NCBI GenBank assembly: GCA_024509875.1 | Contig: JAMPIV010018956.1 | Coordinates: forward strand, 186,001-250,000 | From: Oreohelix idahoensis | Lineage: Eukaryota > Mollusca > Gastropoda > Stylommatophora > Oreohelicidae | Direction of reading: 5' to 3' | Length of the DNA stretch: 64,000 nt | In this document: positions 32,401 through 43,593 of the stretch, piece after piece | How positions within the stretch are numbered: the stretch's first letter is position 1 | Layout: the number at the start of each line of letters is the position of its first letter | Position numbers and translations under genes: made by a program | Notes under the pieces: model-generated | What the model saw: only the letters and a program-made list of their open reading frames with translations | The model's database searches: none | Told to the model about the DNA's origin: nothing

Positions 32401-35400
32401 TTTGCCATGCACTGCTGGGTGTTTACGATATTTGCTCGATGTCACTGTCTGCCAATCCTACCGATGATGCCACTTGTGATAGAGTGGGCGAGGGATGATG
32501 ATGCTTTTGTGATATGTGATCACTTTATTTCACACACACACCTGACCCGAATAACAATAAAACTCTTGATTCTAAGGCAGGGGCTGTGTTAAGAACATTT
32601 CCTTCGTTGTCTGAATGTTGTCTAGGGGTTTCTATTTTAGTAGAAGTATTGCCACCAAAACTCTGGCCACAACTTTTTTGAATAATCGTTCTTCTTTTAT
32701 ATTCAGATTCAAATATGAACTCCCTGTCATAAAATGTTAACTGTTCATATATTCAAACTCATAATCCCAACTTTGAATCATTCCTCAAAGACTTTTGTTT
32801 CAAATGACTTTCAACTTTATTTATCACATAAAACATTTATGAGCGACACATTGCTCTGATACAGTTTGACATCTTCATTTAAAATATCGATTCCTTTCTT
32901 CAAACTCCTATTTATAAATGAATCCACATCTCTGTAAAATTCTTCATGCTATCAAAACTAATCCTTTGGTGCTTGTGTAACATATTCATACTTTTGTCCA
33001 TTTATTTTATTCTTGTGACTCCTTCTCGACACATTTTAATTTTTCTTTAATCTTCATATTATATATATTCGGTGCCTTCTTGCACACTTTCTTTTGGTCG
33101 GCAATTACATATATTTTCTTCAACATTCATAACTTTGAATGCCGGTTATACTAACCTTGACATGTCTTCGAACCTATATATTTTGGCAAATCGAGCCTAT
33201 ATCGTACTGTACATTTCAAACCTCCTGATAACATGGGTTTGTCCCATAATGAATTACAAATCTCCCTTGATTTCTGTTTCAAAATCTAAAATCTTGAATA
33301 CACTTGGTGAGTAGAATTCTCTACGCCCAATTAGTGGACCATGCCACACAAGCCAACACTGTTGAATAGCTCACATAACTATGTCCTCTACGTCATTCTT
33401 CACTCCTGTCCGTAGTCATAGTTAATGACCATAATTATTGTGTTTTTGGTGAGGCACAACATGGTGCAGAGCGATCTCTCCTAATTTACTTTTACACCAT
33501 CGCTATGCCCCATGATGCGCCCTCAACAGGCTGTATTTATTTATACAACCCTGTCAGCGACAACAAGCAAATAAATGAATGCTCAACAAAACACCAAACA
33601 AACACCCAGCCAGTGCACAATTGCTGATCTGAAATGCAAACAAAGCATTGACTAGTTAAAATCATAATGAATAATTAATGAGAAACGATACTCTCACCTG
33701 CCAATTAGTCCTTCCACACCACCTGACACACTCAACTATCACACACACATGCATGTCATCCAATGAGACTAGTATGGTGTTGTGCATGAGGCTGGCAATC
33801 TCACCATGTAACACAGATTGCTACCAAAACCACTACTGCACAAGCATATGAGTACTTTGTGAGGGCTTCATGCAGAGGCTAGCCACATCAGTGACCCTAT
33901 GCTCCATAAGGAGCGAGAAGAGAAATATATATCTCCAAGTGAGCCCACGTGCTCTCACAAACCATTCTAAACATAACAATAATTAAATAATAATAAAATA
34001 GACAAAGAATAAAATTCAACGATATGTACAACGAATACTCTCATTAATGAGCATACGCCACCACCTCGCAACTGATCCATATCAATATTTGTCCCTGCAC
34101 TCTTAAGCATTTCATATATGCCAACTGATGAGACTGGGAACTCATGATATAAAACACATTGTTACAGAAACAAACCATTGCCATAGCATATAAATGCTTC
34201 ATGCAGGCTTCTGTTGGATTCAGCTGCACTGGTGTTGCCATGCTCCGCAAGAAGCAAACAGGAACATTTATGTCTCAAACATGCTCCACATACCAAAAGT
34301 AGGGGTATCATATTTACAAGGCATATTAATAGCTAGAACTAAATACATCATCTAAAGGAAATTTAAAACGAAAACTGTGTACTGTATACAACCAGGTGTA
34401 ACTAACCTCGGCTGACACAATAAAACAATTATCATGAAATAAACTTTAACATAAACTATCTCTTCCAATACTGAAGGAAATTACATCAACCTGCCTTCAC
34501 CCACGTGTCAGTTCACCCAATATAAAATAGCATAACATATTAGGCCTATAACACATGGTAACTAAGCGTGTTATTGTCGACTCACAGGTGCCACCTTTAT
34601 GCACATTTAACATGTGGCCCTGGCTGCCATCTTGCCAACAGTTAATATTAGTAGTTAACTGCTTTTCTGCCCGGCATCACAAATGAAAAAGGTTCCTATT
34701 ATAATCGCTTTTTTTGCCCGGTTTAATGAATGAAATGATTGCTACTAAATTCTCACAGCTGTGATCAGGACTTAACAAGCCTAGTAAAACCTATCCCTTA
34801 ATCTATCACTTCAAAACTAACTCTAATGTCTTAAAAGAAATCTCAGGAAACACATTTATTTATCTATTTCATTAAACACGATACCAGATAGGTTGCAGAC
34901 CTACATCCCTATACTCTTTCTAATACTATAGACCGAAATGTTGAGGAATCACCTTCTACCTAAATTAACTCACGTGTTCAAGGCACCTTTAGATCAACTC
35001 TGGTTTCTTTGGGGCGACTGACAAAGAAAAAGGCCTCTGCTGGCCAGCACGTTTCATTATATAGGCCGCTAGGCTTAACCACTCAAAAGAGTAATGCGCT
35101 GGCGTAGTAATTGTGCCACGCAAATAACACATGCGATGGATGCTCTAGGAGGAGTGAAAACACAAATATAGAACACAACTATTTCTAGGCTTTATTGTGC
35201 CCCAGTAATATACCTTCCTCTTTAAGACGTTGTGGTAAAAAGATAAGGAACCACGGGCACAATGGCGATGACAAGATGGTGCTGTTACAGAAATATGTGG
35301 GAAAAGATAGAGCGATAAGGCTGGGCGCTCGTTTATCACAGACACAGCAGTAAGAGTGCTGACAGACTAGCTTCACTCACACCCGTAGCAGGGACACTGG

Positions 35401-35789
35401 TTATGCACTATGTAGAGATACTGAGAACAGTTAATGATCTCTGTTAGAAAATAACACTGCAATAGATGAATCAACAAAGCTAAGATAGCTGGAATATGGC
35501 ACAAAACATAAGACTAGCAGGTATAACATATGATAGGATGTATCCAACATGTATACAATGAGGATGCTACAGAACGGTAAGCATTCATACACATCAACAT
35601 TTACTGAGGGAGACTTAGTACCAGTGGGTTTGCCTGGATTAAAATAATGTTGATCCTGAATAACAATCACATAATTATCAGGAAATTGTGCTTACGTATT
35701 TGTTACTACATTTTGCTAACAAATTTTAACTAAACATATAAGACATACATTTTATTATTTATCTTTGCTCATTATTTTTATTATTACAG
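32401..35789. other. Long intron sequence, possibly the 5' LTR/leader of Gypsy-Y
   Basis: No coding exon or domain is supported in 3.4 kb. Its position upstream of the Gypsy-Y gag makes part of it a candidate LTR, but I see no pair to prove it. A diverged tandem duplication lies at 33740-34290. The last 25 bases are the pyrimidine-rich splice acceptor tract of the zinc-finger exon. Confidence 0.45.
33740..34290. repeat. Diverged tandem duplication (~265 bp)
   Basis: The segment around CATGTCATCCAATGAGACTA (33747) and CTTCATGCAGAGGCTAGCC recurs as CATATATGCCAACTGATGAG (34108) and CTTCATGCAGGCTTCTGTTG, each followed by a TGCTCC(A/G)(T/C)AAG(G/A)AG motif. The copies differ strongly, so the duplication is old. 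Confidence 0.55.
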
Positions 35790-38728
35790 GTGTTTATTCT
35801 TGTCACCTGTGCAACACTCATTTCTTCCACCGTGATGTCCTGGATAAGCATATGAAAGCAGTACACAGAGATGGAGGCTGGGAGTTTGATAATAAATGCA
35901 GTGATCTTCAGAATGTGTTACCACGGGACAGTGGAAATAACATGAATGAAGCAGTGAATAAGATTGGAGATTCCACTTTTACTAATGTAGCAAGAGAAGA
36001 TAGCATCAACCAGAGACTCACTTGTAATGATGCATCAGTGAACCTCATCAACAGTCAGGAAAGGACAGCTACAATGTTTGACAACCTACACTGTAATGAA
36101 TCAGGTTTAGAAAATCAAGCCTGTAACATAGATTGTATTAAAACATTTTCTGTCAGTGAGATAAATGTTCAGCTTTGTGTGAGTGACAGAGCTGTTGAGA
36201 CATGCAGTGATTTAAGCACTCAGTCTCACATGAAAATAGAGGAAGATAAGTCCTACAAGTGTGGTGTTTGTGGTGTTTCATTTTTTGTGAAAGATAACCT
36301 ACAGCAACATAAAACAATACATACACAAGAGAAACTTTACAAGTGTGATGTTTGTAATTCAGAGTTTAATCAAAGTTGTAACCTAAAATTACATGAAAGA
36401 ATGCATACAGGAAACAAACCTTACAAGTTTGATGTTGGCAGTACAGCATTTACTCTGAGTAGTAGTCTACAAAATCATCAAAGAATACATACAAGAGAAA
36501 AGCCTTACAAGTGTGATATCTGTGATGCAGAATTTGCTCAGACTGGTCACTTGCAAACACATCAAAGAATACATACAAGAGAGAAGCCTTACAAGTGTGA
36601 TGTTTGTGATGCAGCATTTACTCACAGTGGTAACTTACAACACCATAAAAGAAAACATACAGGAGAGAAGCCTTACAAGTGTGATGTTTGTGGTGCAGCA
36701 TTTACTCTGAATGGTAGTTTACAAAGACATAAAAGAAAACATACAGGAGAGAAGCCTTACAAGTGTGATGTTTGTGGTGCAGCATTTACTCTGAATGGTA
36801 GTTTACAAAGACATAAAAGAAAACATACAGGAGAGAAGCCTTACAAGTGTGATGTTTGTGATGCAGCATTTACTGTGACAAGTGGCCTACAAGTGCATAA
36901 AAGAAAACATACAGGAGAGAAGCCTTACAAGTGTGATGTTTGTGATGCAGCATTTACTGTGACAAGTCACCTACAAGTGCATAAAAGAAAACATACAGGA
37001 GAGAAGCCTTACAAGTGTGATGTTTGTGATGCAGCATTTACTGATACAAGTGGCCTACAAGTGCATAAAAGAAAACATACAGGAGAGAAGCCTTACAAGT
37101 GTGATGTTTGTGATGCAGCATTTACTGTGACAAGTCACCTACAAGTGCATAAAAGAAAACATACAGGAGAGAAGACTTACATGTGTGATGTTTGTGGTGC
37201 AGCATTTACTCAGAATGGTAACTTACAAAGACATAAAAGAAAACATACAGGAGAGAAGCCTTACAAGTGTGATGTTTGTGATGCAGCATTTACTGCGACA
37301 AATCACCTACAAGTGCATAAAAGAAAGCATACAGGAGAGAAGCCTTACAAGTGTGATGTTTGTGATGCAGCATTTACTGCGACATGTCACCTACAAGTGC
37401 ATAAAAGAAAACATACAGGAGAGAAGCCTTACAAGTGTGATGTTTGTGATGCAGCATTTACTGCAACAAGTCACCTACAAGTGCATAAAAGAAAACATAC
37501 AGGAGAGAAGCCTTACAAGTGTGATGTTTGTGATGCAGCATTTACTGCGACAAGTCACCTACAAGTGCATAAAAGAAAACATACAGGAGAGAAGCCTTAC
37601 ATGTGTGATGTTTGTGGTGCAGCATTTACTCAGATAGTTCACCTACAAAAACATAAAAGAAAACATACATGAGAAAAGCCTTACATGTGTGATGTTTGTG
37701 GTGCAGCATTTAGTCAGATAGTTCACCTACAAAAACATAAAAGAAAACATACAGGAGAGAAGCCTTACAAGTGTGATGTTTGTGATGCAGCATTTACTGT
37801 GACAAGTCACCTACAAGTGCATAAAAGAAAACATACAGGAGAGAAGCGTTACAAGTGGGATGTTTGTGATGCAGCATTTACTGCGACAAGTCACCTACAA
37901 GTGCATAAAAGAAAACATACAGGAGAGAAGACTTACATGTGTGATGTTTGTGGTGCAGCATTTACTCAGAATGGTAACTTACAAAGACATAAAAGAAAAC
38001 ATACAGGAGAGAAGCCTTACAAGTGTGATGTTTGTGATGCAGCATTTACTGCGACGAGTCACCTACAAGTGCATAAAAGAAAACATACAGGAGAGAAGCC
38101 TTACAAGTGTGATGTTTGTGATGCAGCATTTACTGTGACAAGTCACTTACAAGTGCATAAAAGAAAACATACAGGAGAGAAGCCTTACAAGTGTGATGTT
38201 TGTGATGCAGCATTTACTGTGACAAGTCACCTACAAGTGCATAAAAGAAAACATACAGGAGAGAAGACTTACATGTGTGATGTTTGTGATGCAACATTTA
38301 CTCAGATAGTTCACCTACAAAAACATAAAAGAAAACATACAGGAGAGAAGCCTTACAAGTGTGATGTTTGTGATGCAGCATTTACTGTGACAAGTCACTT
38401 ACGAGTGCATAAAAGAAAACATACAGGAGAGAAGCCTTACAAGTGTGATGTTTGTGATGCAGCATTTACTGTGACAAGTCACCTACAAGTGCATAAAAGA
38501 AAACATACAGGAGAGAAGCCTTACATGTGTGATGTTTGTGGTGCAGCATTTAGTCAGATAGTTCACCTACAAGTGCATAAAAGAAAACATACAGGAGAGA
38601 AGCCTTACATGTGTGATGTTTGTGATGCAACATTTAGTCAGATAGTTCACCTACAAAAACATAAAAGAAAACATACAAGAAACCAAGTAAACGAACGGAA
38701 GAAATTAGCATTAAGACCTGCAGGCTGA
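35790..38728 (+). CDS. C2H2 zinc-finger protein, terminal exon (about 30 fingers, one in-frame TGA)
   Basis: Probable nuclear DNA-binding regulator. The exon starts after TTATTATTACAG and completes the glycine codon begun at 17520, so the ATG-less open frame upstream is intron. One finger (CHLCNTHFFHRDVLDKH) is followed by a Ser/Asn-rich spacer of about 130 residues, then a continuous array from about 36255 with TGEKPYKCDVC linkers. I count about 30 modules of 28 residues. Two are degenerate: one near 36430 lost both Cys (KFDVGSTAF) and one near 37855 has Trp for the first Cys. The codon at 37670-37672 is TGA where all other linkers have GGA; the same frame then stays open to the stop at 38726-38728, ending NERKKLALRPAG. 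The protein may end at finger 18, be read through, or the allele may be null. No KRAB, SCAN or ZAD domain is visible. Confidence 0.88.
36580..38690 (+). repeat. 84-bp coding repeat array of near-identical fingers
   Basis: About 25 consecutive 84-bp units, one finger each. Many differ only in the helix codons, including synonymous identity, which implies recent unequal exchange or gene conversion. Helix types recur in blocks: TVTSHLQV, TATSHLQV, TQNGNLQR, TQIVHLQK and TLNGSLQR. Confidence 0.95.
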
Positions 38729-39109
38729 GAGAGCCAGAAAGTAAGACCAGATATCAGGGGCTTATTGCTACAGCGGTGAGAAACACAGAATAACTACCTG
38801 AACACCCTGTAGCTTAAATTCAAGGACATCATAAAGACAGCTGCTGCAGAAGCATGTGGTGAAGTCTGACTTGGGAACAAGGGAAAAAGGACACCTTGGT
38901 GGACAGAGGAAGTCAAAGAGAAAATAAGAGAGAAAAAAATGGCATGGAAACAATACTTAGGAGCTAAAAACACAGCAGGACAAATAGAGAAATATAGAGA
39001 ATATGTGATACTCAGAACAGAAGCAAAGAACAAAGTGCTAGCAGCAAAACAGAAGTCCTAGGAAGAATTTGGAGAAAAGCTAGAAAAGGATGCGCAAGAA
39101 AACCAGAAA

Positions 39110-39532
39110 TTGTTCTATAAGACCCTAAAGAACATGAGGAAGGAAAAACAATGCCCTCTCAAATTTATAAAGGACAAGCAAGGCAAATTGCTTAATGCCC
39201 CGAAGGAAGTAATGGAAAGATGGAAAGAATATTTCTCAGAACTCCTTGATGGTGAGCAAGGTCAAGCATCAGAAATGATAACCACTAGCACAGAAGATGA
39301 AACAAATGGTGATGAAGATGACATAAAGATGGAAGAACTGAAGGCAGCACTGGAGAAAATCAAAATGGGCAAAGCAGCAGGACATGATGGTATAACACCA
39401 GAAATGGTTAAGTACATGGGAGCATCAGGCGACCTATTACTCTTAAGGGTCCTACAGGCAGCATGGCGCAAAAAGACCATACCAAAGGATTGGGAGATTG
39501 CCATCATAACACCAATTTTCAAGCGGGGGTGA
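39110..39532 (+). pseudogene. LINE family B RT, N-terminal fragment
   Basis: About 140 codons are open from the linker into the first RT blocks: KFIKDKQGKLLNAPKEVMER, EDDIKMEELKAALEKIKMGK, AAGHDGITPEMVKYM and DWEIAIITPIFKRG. The frame ends where the A-rich continuation (AAAAGGGTGAC in the copy at 55430) has become GCGGGGGTGAC. The same region is present at 50760-51056 and, on the minus strand, at 55400-55800. Confidence 0.8.
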
Positions 39533-39808
39533 CGGTCGACAGTGTAGAGGCGAGTCCCTTCTCGGTGTCCCTGGTGGAGTCTGCTCTGGAGTCCTGGGGC
39601 AGTGGCTCTGATGCCTGGCTGGGCCATGGTTGGATGGGGTCCAGTGCGGATTCTGGGTGGACCGCACGGCTGTTTGCGAGCGATCTTTTAGTTATTTCCC
39701 CTTTTTCCCCGACCGCGCTATTTATAGTCCACTTGACAGAGGTCACGTGGTCAGCTTCCTAATGGGAAAAACATGTGGCGATGTTTACTTTTGATAGGGC
39801 TTAATTAA

Positions 39809-40575
39809 TGCTTTTAGGCTACTTTTTTATTATAAATACCGGCTTTAATCTTGCGTAAAGCTAGACTAGAAATGTTAGAGTAAATTTTAGAACAAGAACA
39901 AACATTTTATCACAATTAGAACAGAAGATATAATAGTCTGAAATAGTGTAAAATTTAGGGTTTTTTTATATTTTGTTATGGTTTGTTTATAATGCAATTT
40001 TCACTCAATCGGTCACAATCAACATGCATAACAAATTACAGAAATCAAAAGTAGAAAACATGCAGAAAATGGATATCAAAGATTTGTTTTGGTTTCATGC
40101 GTCAAACATTAATTATTGAAAGTTTAAATTGCAAGTCCACATTTATTACCTTAAAAAAACACACCCAATTGTCCCCAAAACATGTTTGAATTGCTTTTAT
40201 GCTACTTTATTATTATAAATACCGGCTTTAATTTTGCGTAAAGCTAGACTAGAAATGTTAGAGTAAATTTTAGAACAAGAACAAACATTTTATCACAATT
40301 AGAACAGAAGATATAATAGTCTGAAATAGTGTAAAATTTACGTTTTTTTTTTTTTACATTTTGTTATGGTTTGTTTCTAATTAAATTTACACTAAAACGG
40401 TCACAATCAACATGCATAACAAATTACAGAAATCAAAAGTAGAAAACCTGCAGAAAATGGATATCAAAGTTTTGTTTTGGTTTCATGCGTCAAACATTAA
40501 TTATTGAAAGTTTAAATTGCATGTCCACATTTATAACCTTAAAATAACACACCCAGTTGTCCCCAGAACATGATA
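39809..40575. repeat. 383-bp tandem duplication inside the DNA transposon
   Basis: TTATTATAAATACCGGCTTT at about 39827 is repeated from about 40210, with the following 360 bases nearly the same, including AGCTAGACTAGAAATGTTAG and CATGCGTCAAACATTAATTA. A few substitutions separate the copies. Confidence 0.92.
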
Positions 40576-40592
40576 GCTAACAATTATCTCAA

Positions 40593-41735
40593 TCATACAT
40601 CATGAGTTCTGATCCAGTCTGCGCAATGTTTTTCTAATATGTGCTGTTTATGAATTGTCTTACTAGGGAATAGCTTTCTGAACAAAGACATATAAGTCTC
40701 TATCGATGCTGTTATTGATTCTTTACTAATTGGTTTACTGTGTGATATTTTGTTGTGTACTTTCTCAAATGCTTCTTTCAGTGAGTTGAATTGTTCTTGG
40801 GCAATAAAAGCTATGTTAGTTATATCTTGTTTGTCTGTAATTTTCAGTGTTTGTGTAATGATTGCTCTTGTAAGATCTTTATAAACTTTTTGTGTGAGAT
40901 ATCTGTGGCAGTGATTCCCTATAAATGCTCTGCTATTATAAGCCTGTTGTATGATTTTGTGTTTGGCTAGTACCTTGTCCATGTGTGAGCAAACTGGACC
41001 AGACCTAGTACACAGATCTTGAAACTGAAGTTTGGCCAGCGCATCTTGTGCATTTTCAAGTCTAACTTTAAAATTATCTTCTCCTCCTTATCCTCACAAA
41101 GTTCAATACCTACCTGAAAAATTCAATTTTAGCTCCTAATTCTTCTGCCTATTTCCAGTTCCTACTATATCTCTTCAAGTTCTTAAAAGTACTAATGTTT
41201 GCATGTATCTCTTGCGAATTCTCAAATATCTTTGCGTCTATTGTATCAGCTACCTGTTCTAGATGTCTGTGGTGTTTCAAAACAATGCCTAATAAAATAT
41301 GAAGGTAAGGAGGAGCTACATTTTCAATTTCAATCTCTAACATTGGTTTGTGTAAACAATTATGGTAATGTGCCACTTGCCTTTTATTCCCTTTCCCATA
41401 TTTCATATATCTATTGTAATCTCTTATCAACATGGCCAAACTTCTTGGTTTGCAAGTTGTATGCTCTCTGGATGTCTTTGATGAAAATGTTTGGTTTGTC
41501 TGGAGCTCAAGGAATATACCCATGTCTGTGGTGTCTCCAGCAAAACAAGGAAATAATCCCCGAATAAGAAAACAACTTGTTTACCATCCCACTCTAAATA
41601 TTTTAGTGACTCTATCTGAGCTTTCATGCCATTCATAAATATTTCTAAATTATCATATGTATCTCTGACTCTAGCCATTGATAAAAGGATGGTATTAGAT
41701 TTAGAATTTGGTTTCTCTAAATTTACTACCTGCAT
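40593..41735 (-). pseudogene. Putative transposase of the CACGG-ended element (rearranged)
   Basis: Minus-strand pieces in order: 41735-41560 (MARVRDTYDNLEIF, LKYLEWDGKQVVFLFGDY); 41470-41149 (KPRSLAMLIRDYNRYMKYG, HNCLHKPMLEIEIENVAPPY followed by LHILLGIVLKHH); and 40982-40593 (SRAFIGNHCHRYL, ending HILEKHCADWIRTHDV). Between the first two, the Cys-Trp motif expected after the GDY block appears on the other strand (GLSGAQGIYPCLWC, about 41487-41530). I recognise this layout from uncharacterised transposon-like proteins of aquatic invertebrates, from memory and without certainty. Stops and the apparent inversion make it non-functional. Confidence 0.55.
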
Positions 41736-43593
41736 TGTAACTTTGAATGAAAGAAGATATACAAACAGTTACTTAGAATTCGCTGGCAGCCGTCGTGTGC
41801 ACAGGATTGTCTACCAAAGAACACCAATGGAACAGTCCTTATCTCACACACAATTTAAAAAAAAATTCATATTATAAATAGAAGATTAACAAGACTTGAA
41901 AGATAGATCAAATTATGTGGAAGTAATCTATCTATAGCTTTACATGTTTTCTGACGCTTATATACGTAGCTAAATATCATTATAAATGAATGAAAATGCA
42001 AAAACAGATGGTGCTTTACAAAAAGTTATTTTTTTACTACCTTATTTAAGATTTGTGGGTATCAGGAATGCGTTTAAAGGGATTTAAATGCTATAAAATC
42101 TGGTGACAATATGCTTGTTCTTGTAATGCCACACTCACAAAACTGACTACCACACATTCTCAAGATATGAAACCAAAAAAAAAAGTATGTGGAAATAATC
42201 TTTAGCTTCCCTTCGAGAAGTCTTTATAATTATAAACTCAAACGAATGGGCCGATTTTTAGATATTAAATTAATAAAAAGATTACTTATTTTATGAATTT
42301 CCTTAAATGATGACGCTGTTTTCAAAAGTCTGTAACTTCGTCAAAACTAATTTCAAACAAATAAAAATGCAATCAAAAATAGAACACAGAACAAAGTTAT
42401 AGAACACAAAAGAATTTTAGCGCTGTGTTTATCCAGAACGAGTGTGTAATGATTTATATTTTACTGATTTTACTCACACATCAGCTGATTTTCCCCGCCA
42501 AAAACTTAGTCTTTTACGGTGCACGCAAAATTTTATACCCGGTGTCAGAATTCCGGTCACCGAAACTAAAAGAGCGCTCTGGTATAGGCCACAAACAGCC
42601 GTGACCGGGGTGCTCGGGGCCTGGTCTTTGTACTCGGATGGATGGGTGAGGGAGCCCTTGAGTGTAGGAGTGGGATCCATCTTTGTTTCATGGGTCTGGG
42701 GGGGGCATTTGACGGGGTCCCCTGGGGCGGACTTTGGGACTGTTTGGCAGGGGGAGCGTTCCGGCACCTCTGGTTCATGCTGTGCAGAGTTTCTACAGGT
42801 CTTGCGGGAGTTGTGTGAGGTCGGGGGAGTTCGGGACTGCAACTGGTGTAGGATGGGGTGATGTCCTGTTACCTTGTCTTTTCGTGCTCCTCATGGACTG
42901 TGTTGTCGGGTCATGTGGGGAGAGAGCGGGAGGGTATTTGGTGGGGTGCTGGAGGATGAGGCAGGTGTGTATTTCATGGCTGGCATTTGCTGATGATGTT
43001 GCATTGATTGCTAGGTCGGAGGCGCGTCTCCGGTCCAGCCTGCGGGTCTGGAGGGCTGGAGAGGAGAGGGATGGTCATAGGTAGCTCTGGAACAAAATCC
43101 ATGGTGATATCGCGAGAGGAAAGGGGACATCAGATTGGGCTGGGGGAGCGGGTCCTGGAGCAGGTCGACCACTTTAAATATCTCAGAGCTGTTATAGACT
43201 GAAATGGAGGCATCGGGGAAGAGTTGGCCACTCGGGAGGCAGCGGGTGGGAGATTTTTTCAGGCCATGGGTCAAGGATTCCTCAGCGGGTGGGAGGACAA
43301 GGATGGCTGTGTGCCGCTCCACCTGTGTCACAGTCTTGACATGGATGTGGGCAGTGACTGCGGCCCAAGGGGGCCAGATCCAGACCTCAGAGGTGAGGTA
43401 TCTGAGGAGGGTGGTTTAAGTGGCAGGAAGAGATGTGGTCTGCGGCCAGACAATACGTCAGGGCCTAAAATGCCACCCCCTGCAGACCCAAGTAGAACAG
43501 TCCCAACAAAGATGGTTTGGCCATGTCTGCAGAATGGGAGAAGATTGACTACCATGACAAGCATGGGAAACAAAGAGCCAGGGATCCAGACAT

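Larger units (their letters stand above)
39665..42603 (-). mobile_element. DNA transposon with CACGG ends and 4-bp TSD (CMC/Chapaev-like?)
   Basis: A 2939-bp insertion in LINE B. Ends are inverted: the first 12 bases CACGGCTGTTTG are matched exactly by the right end, and a GAGCG plus CTTTTAGTT block recurs a little further in. ACCG is duplicated (39661-39664 and 42604-42607). The flanking LINE halves join exactly across the element. CAC-starting TIRs with short duplications are typical of the CMC (EnSpm/Chapaev) superfamily; this assignment is inference. It carries a broken minus-strand transposase and an internal 383-bp tandem duplication. Confidence 0.82.
38807..43593 (+). mobile_element. 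LINE family B copy split by a DNA transposon; second part A-to-G altered
   Basis: The + strand copy runs from the endonuclease-RT linker (38807-39120, broken) into RT. MFYKTLKNMRKEKQCPLKF, the WKEYFSELLDGE segment and GHDGITPEMVKYM lie in a frame open from 39110 to 39532. At 39661 it is interrupted by the 2.9-kb element at 39665-42603 and resumes at 42608, reaching the tail (CRMGE-type) at about 43530, where hAT sequence begins. From about 39524 to 43450 (excluding the insertion) the sense strand shows dense A-to-G replacement compared with the copies at 10401, 47633, 51064 and 55322. Confidence 0.88.

Noticed and set aside
36513..38138. Alternative-frame ORFs within the zinc-finger exon
   Set aside because: They are periodic shadows of the 84-bp repeat in another frame.
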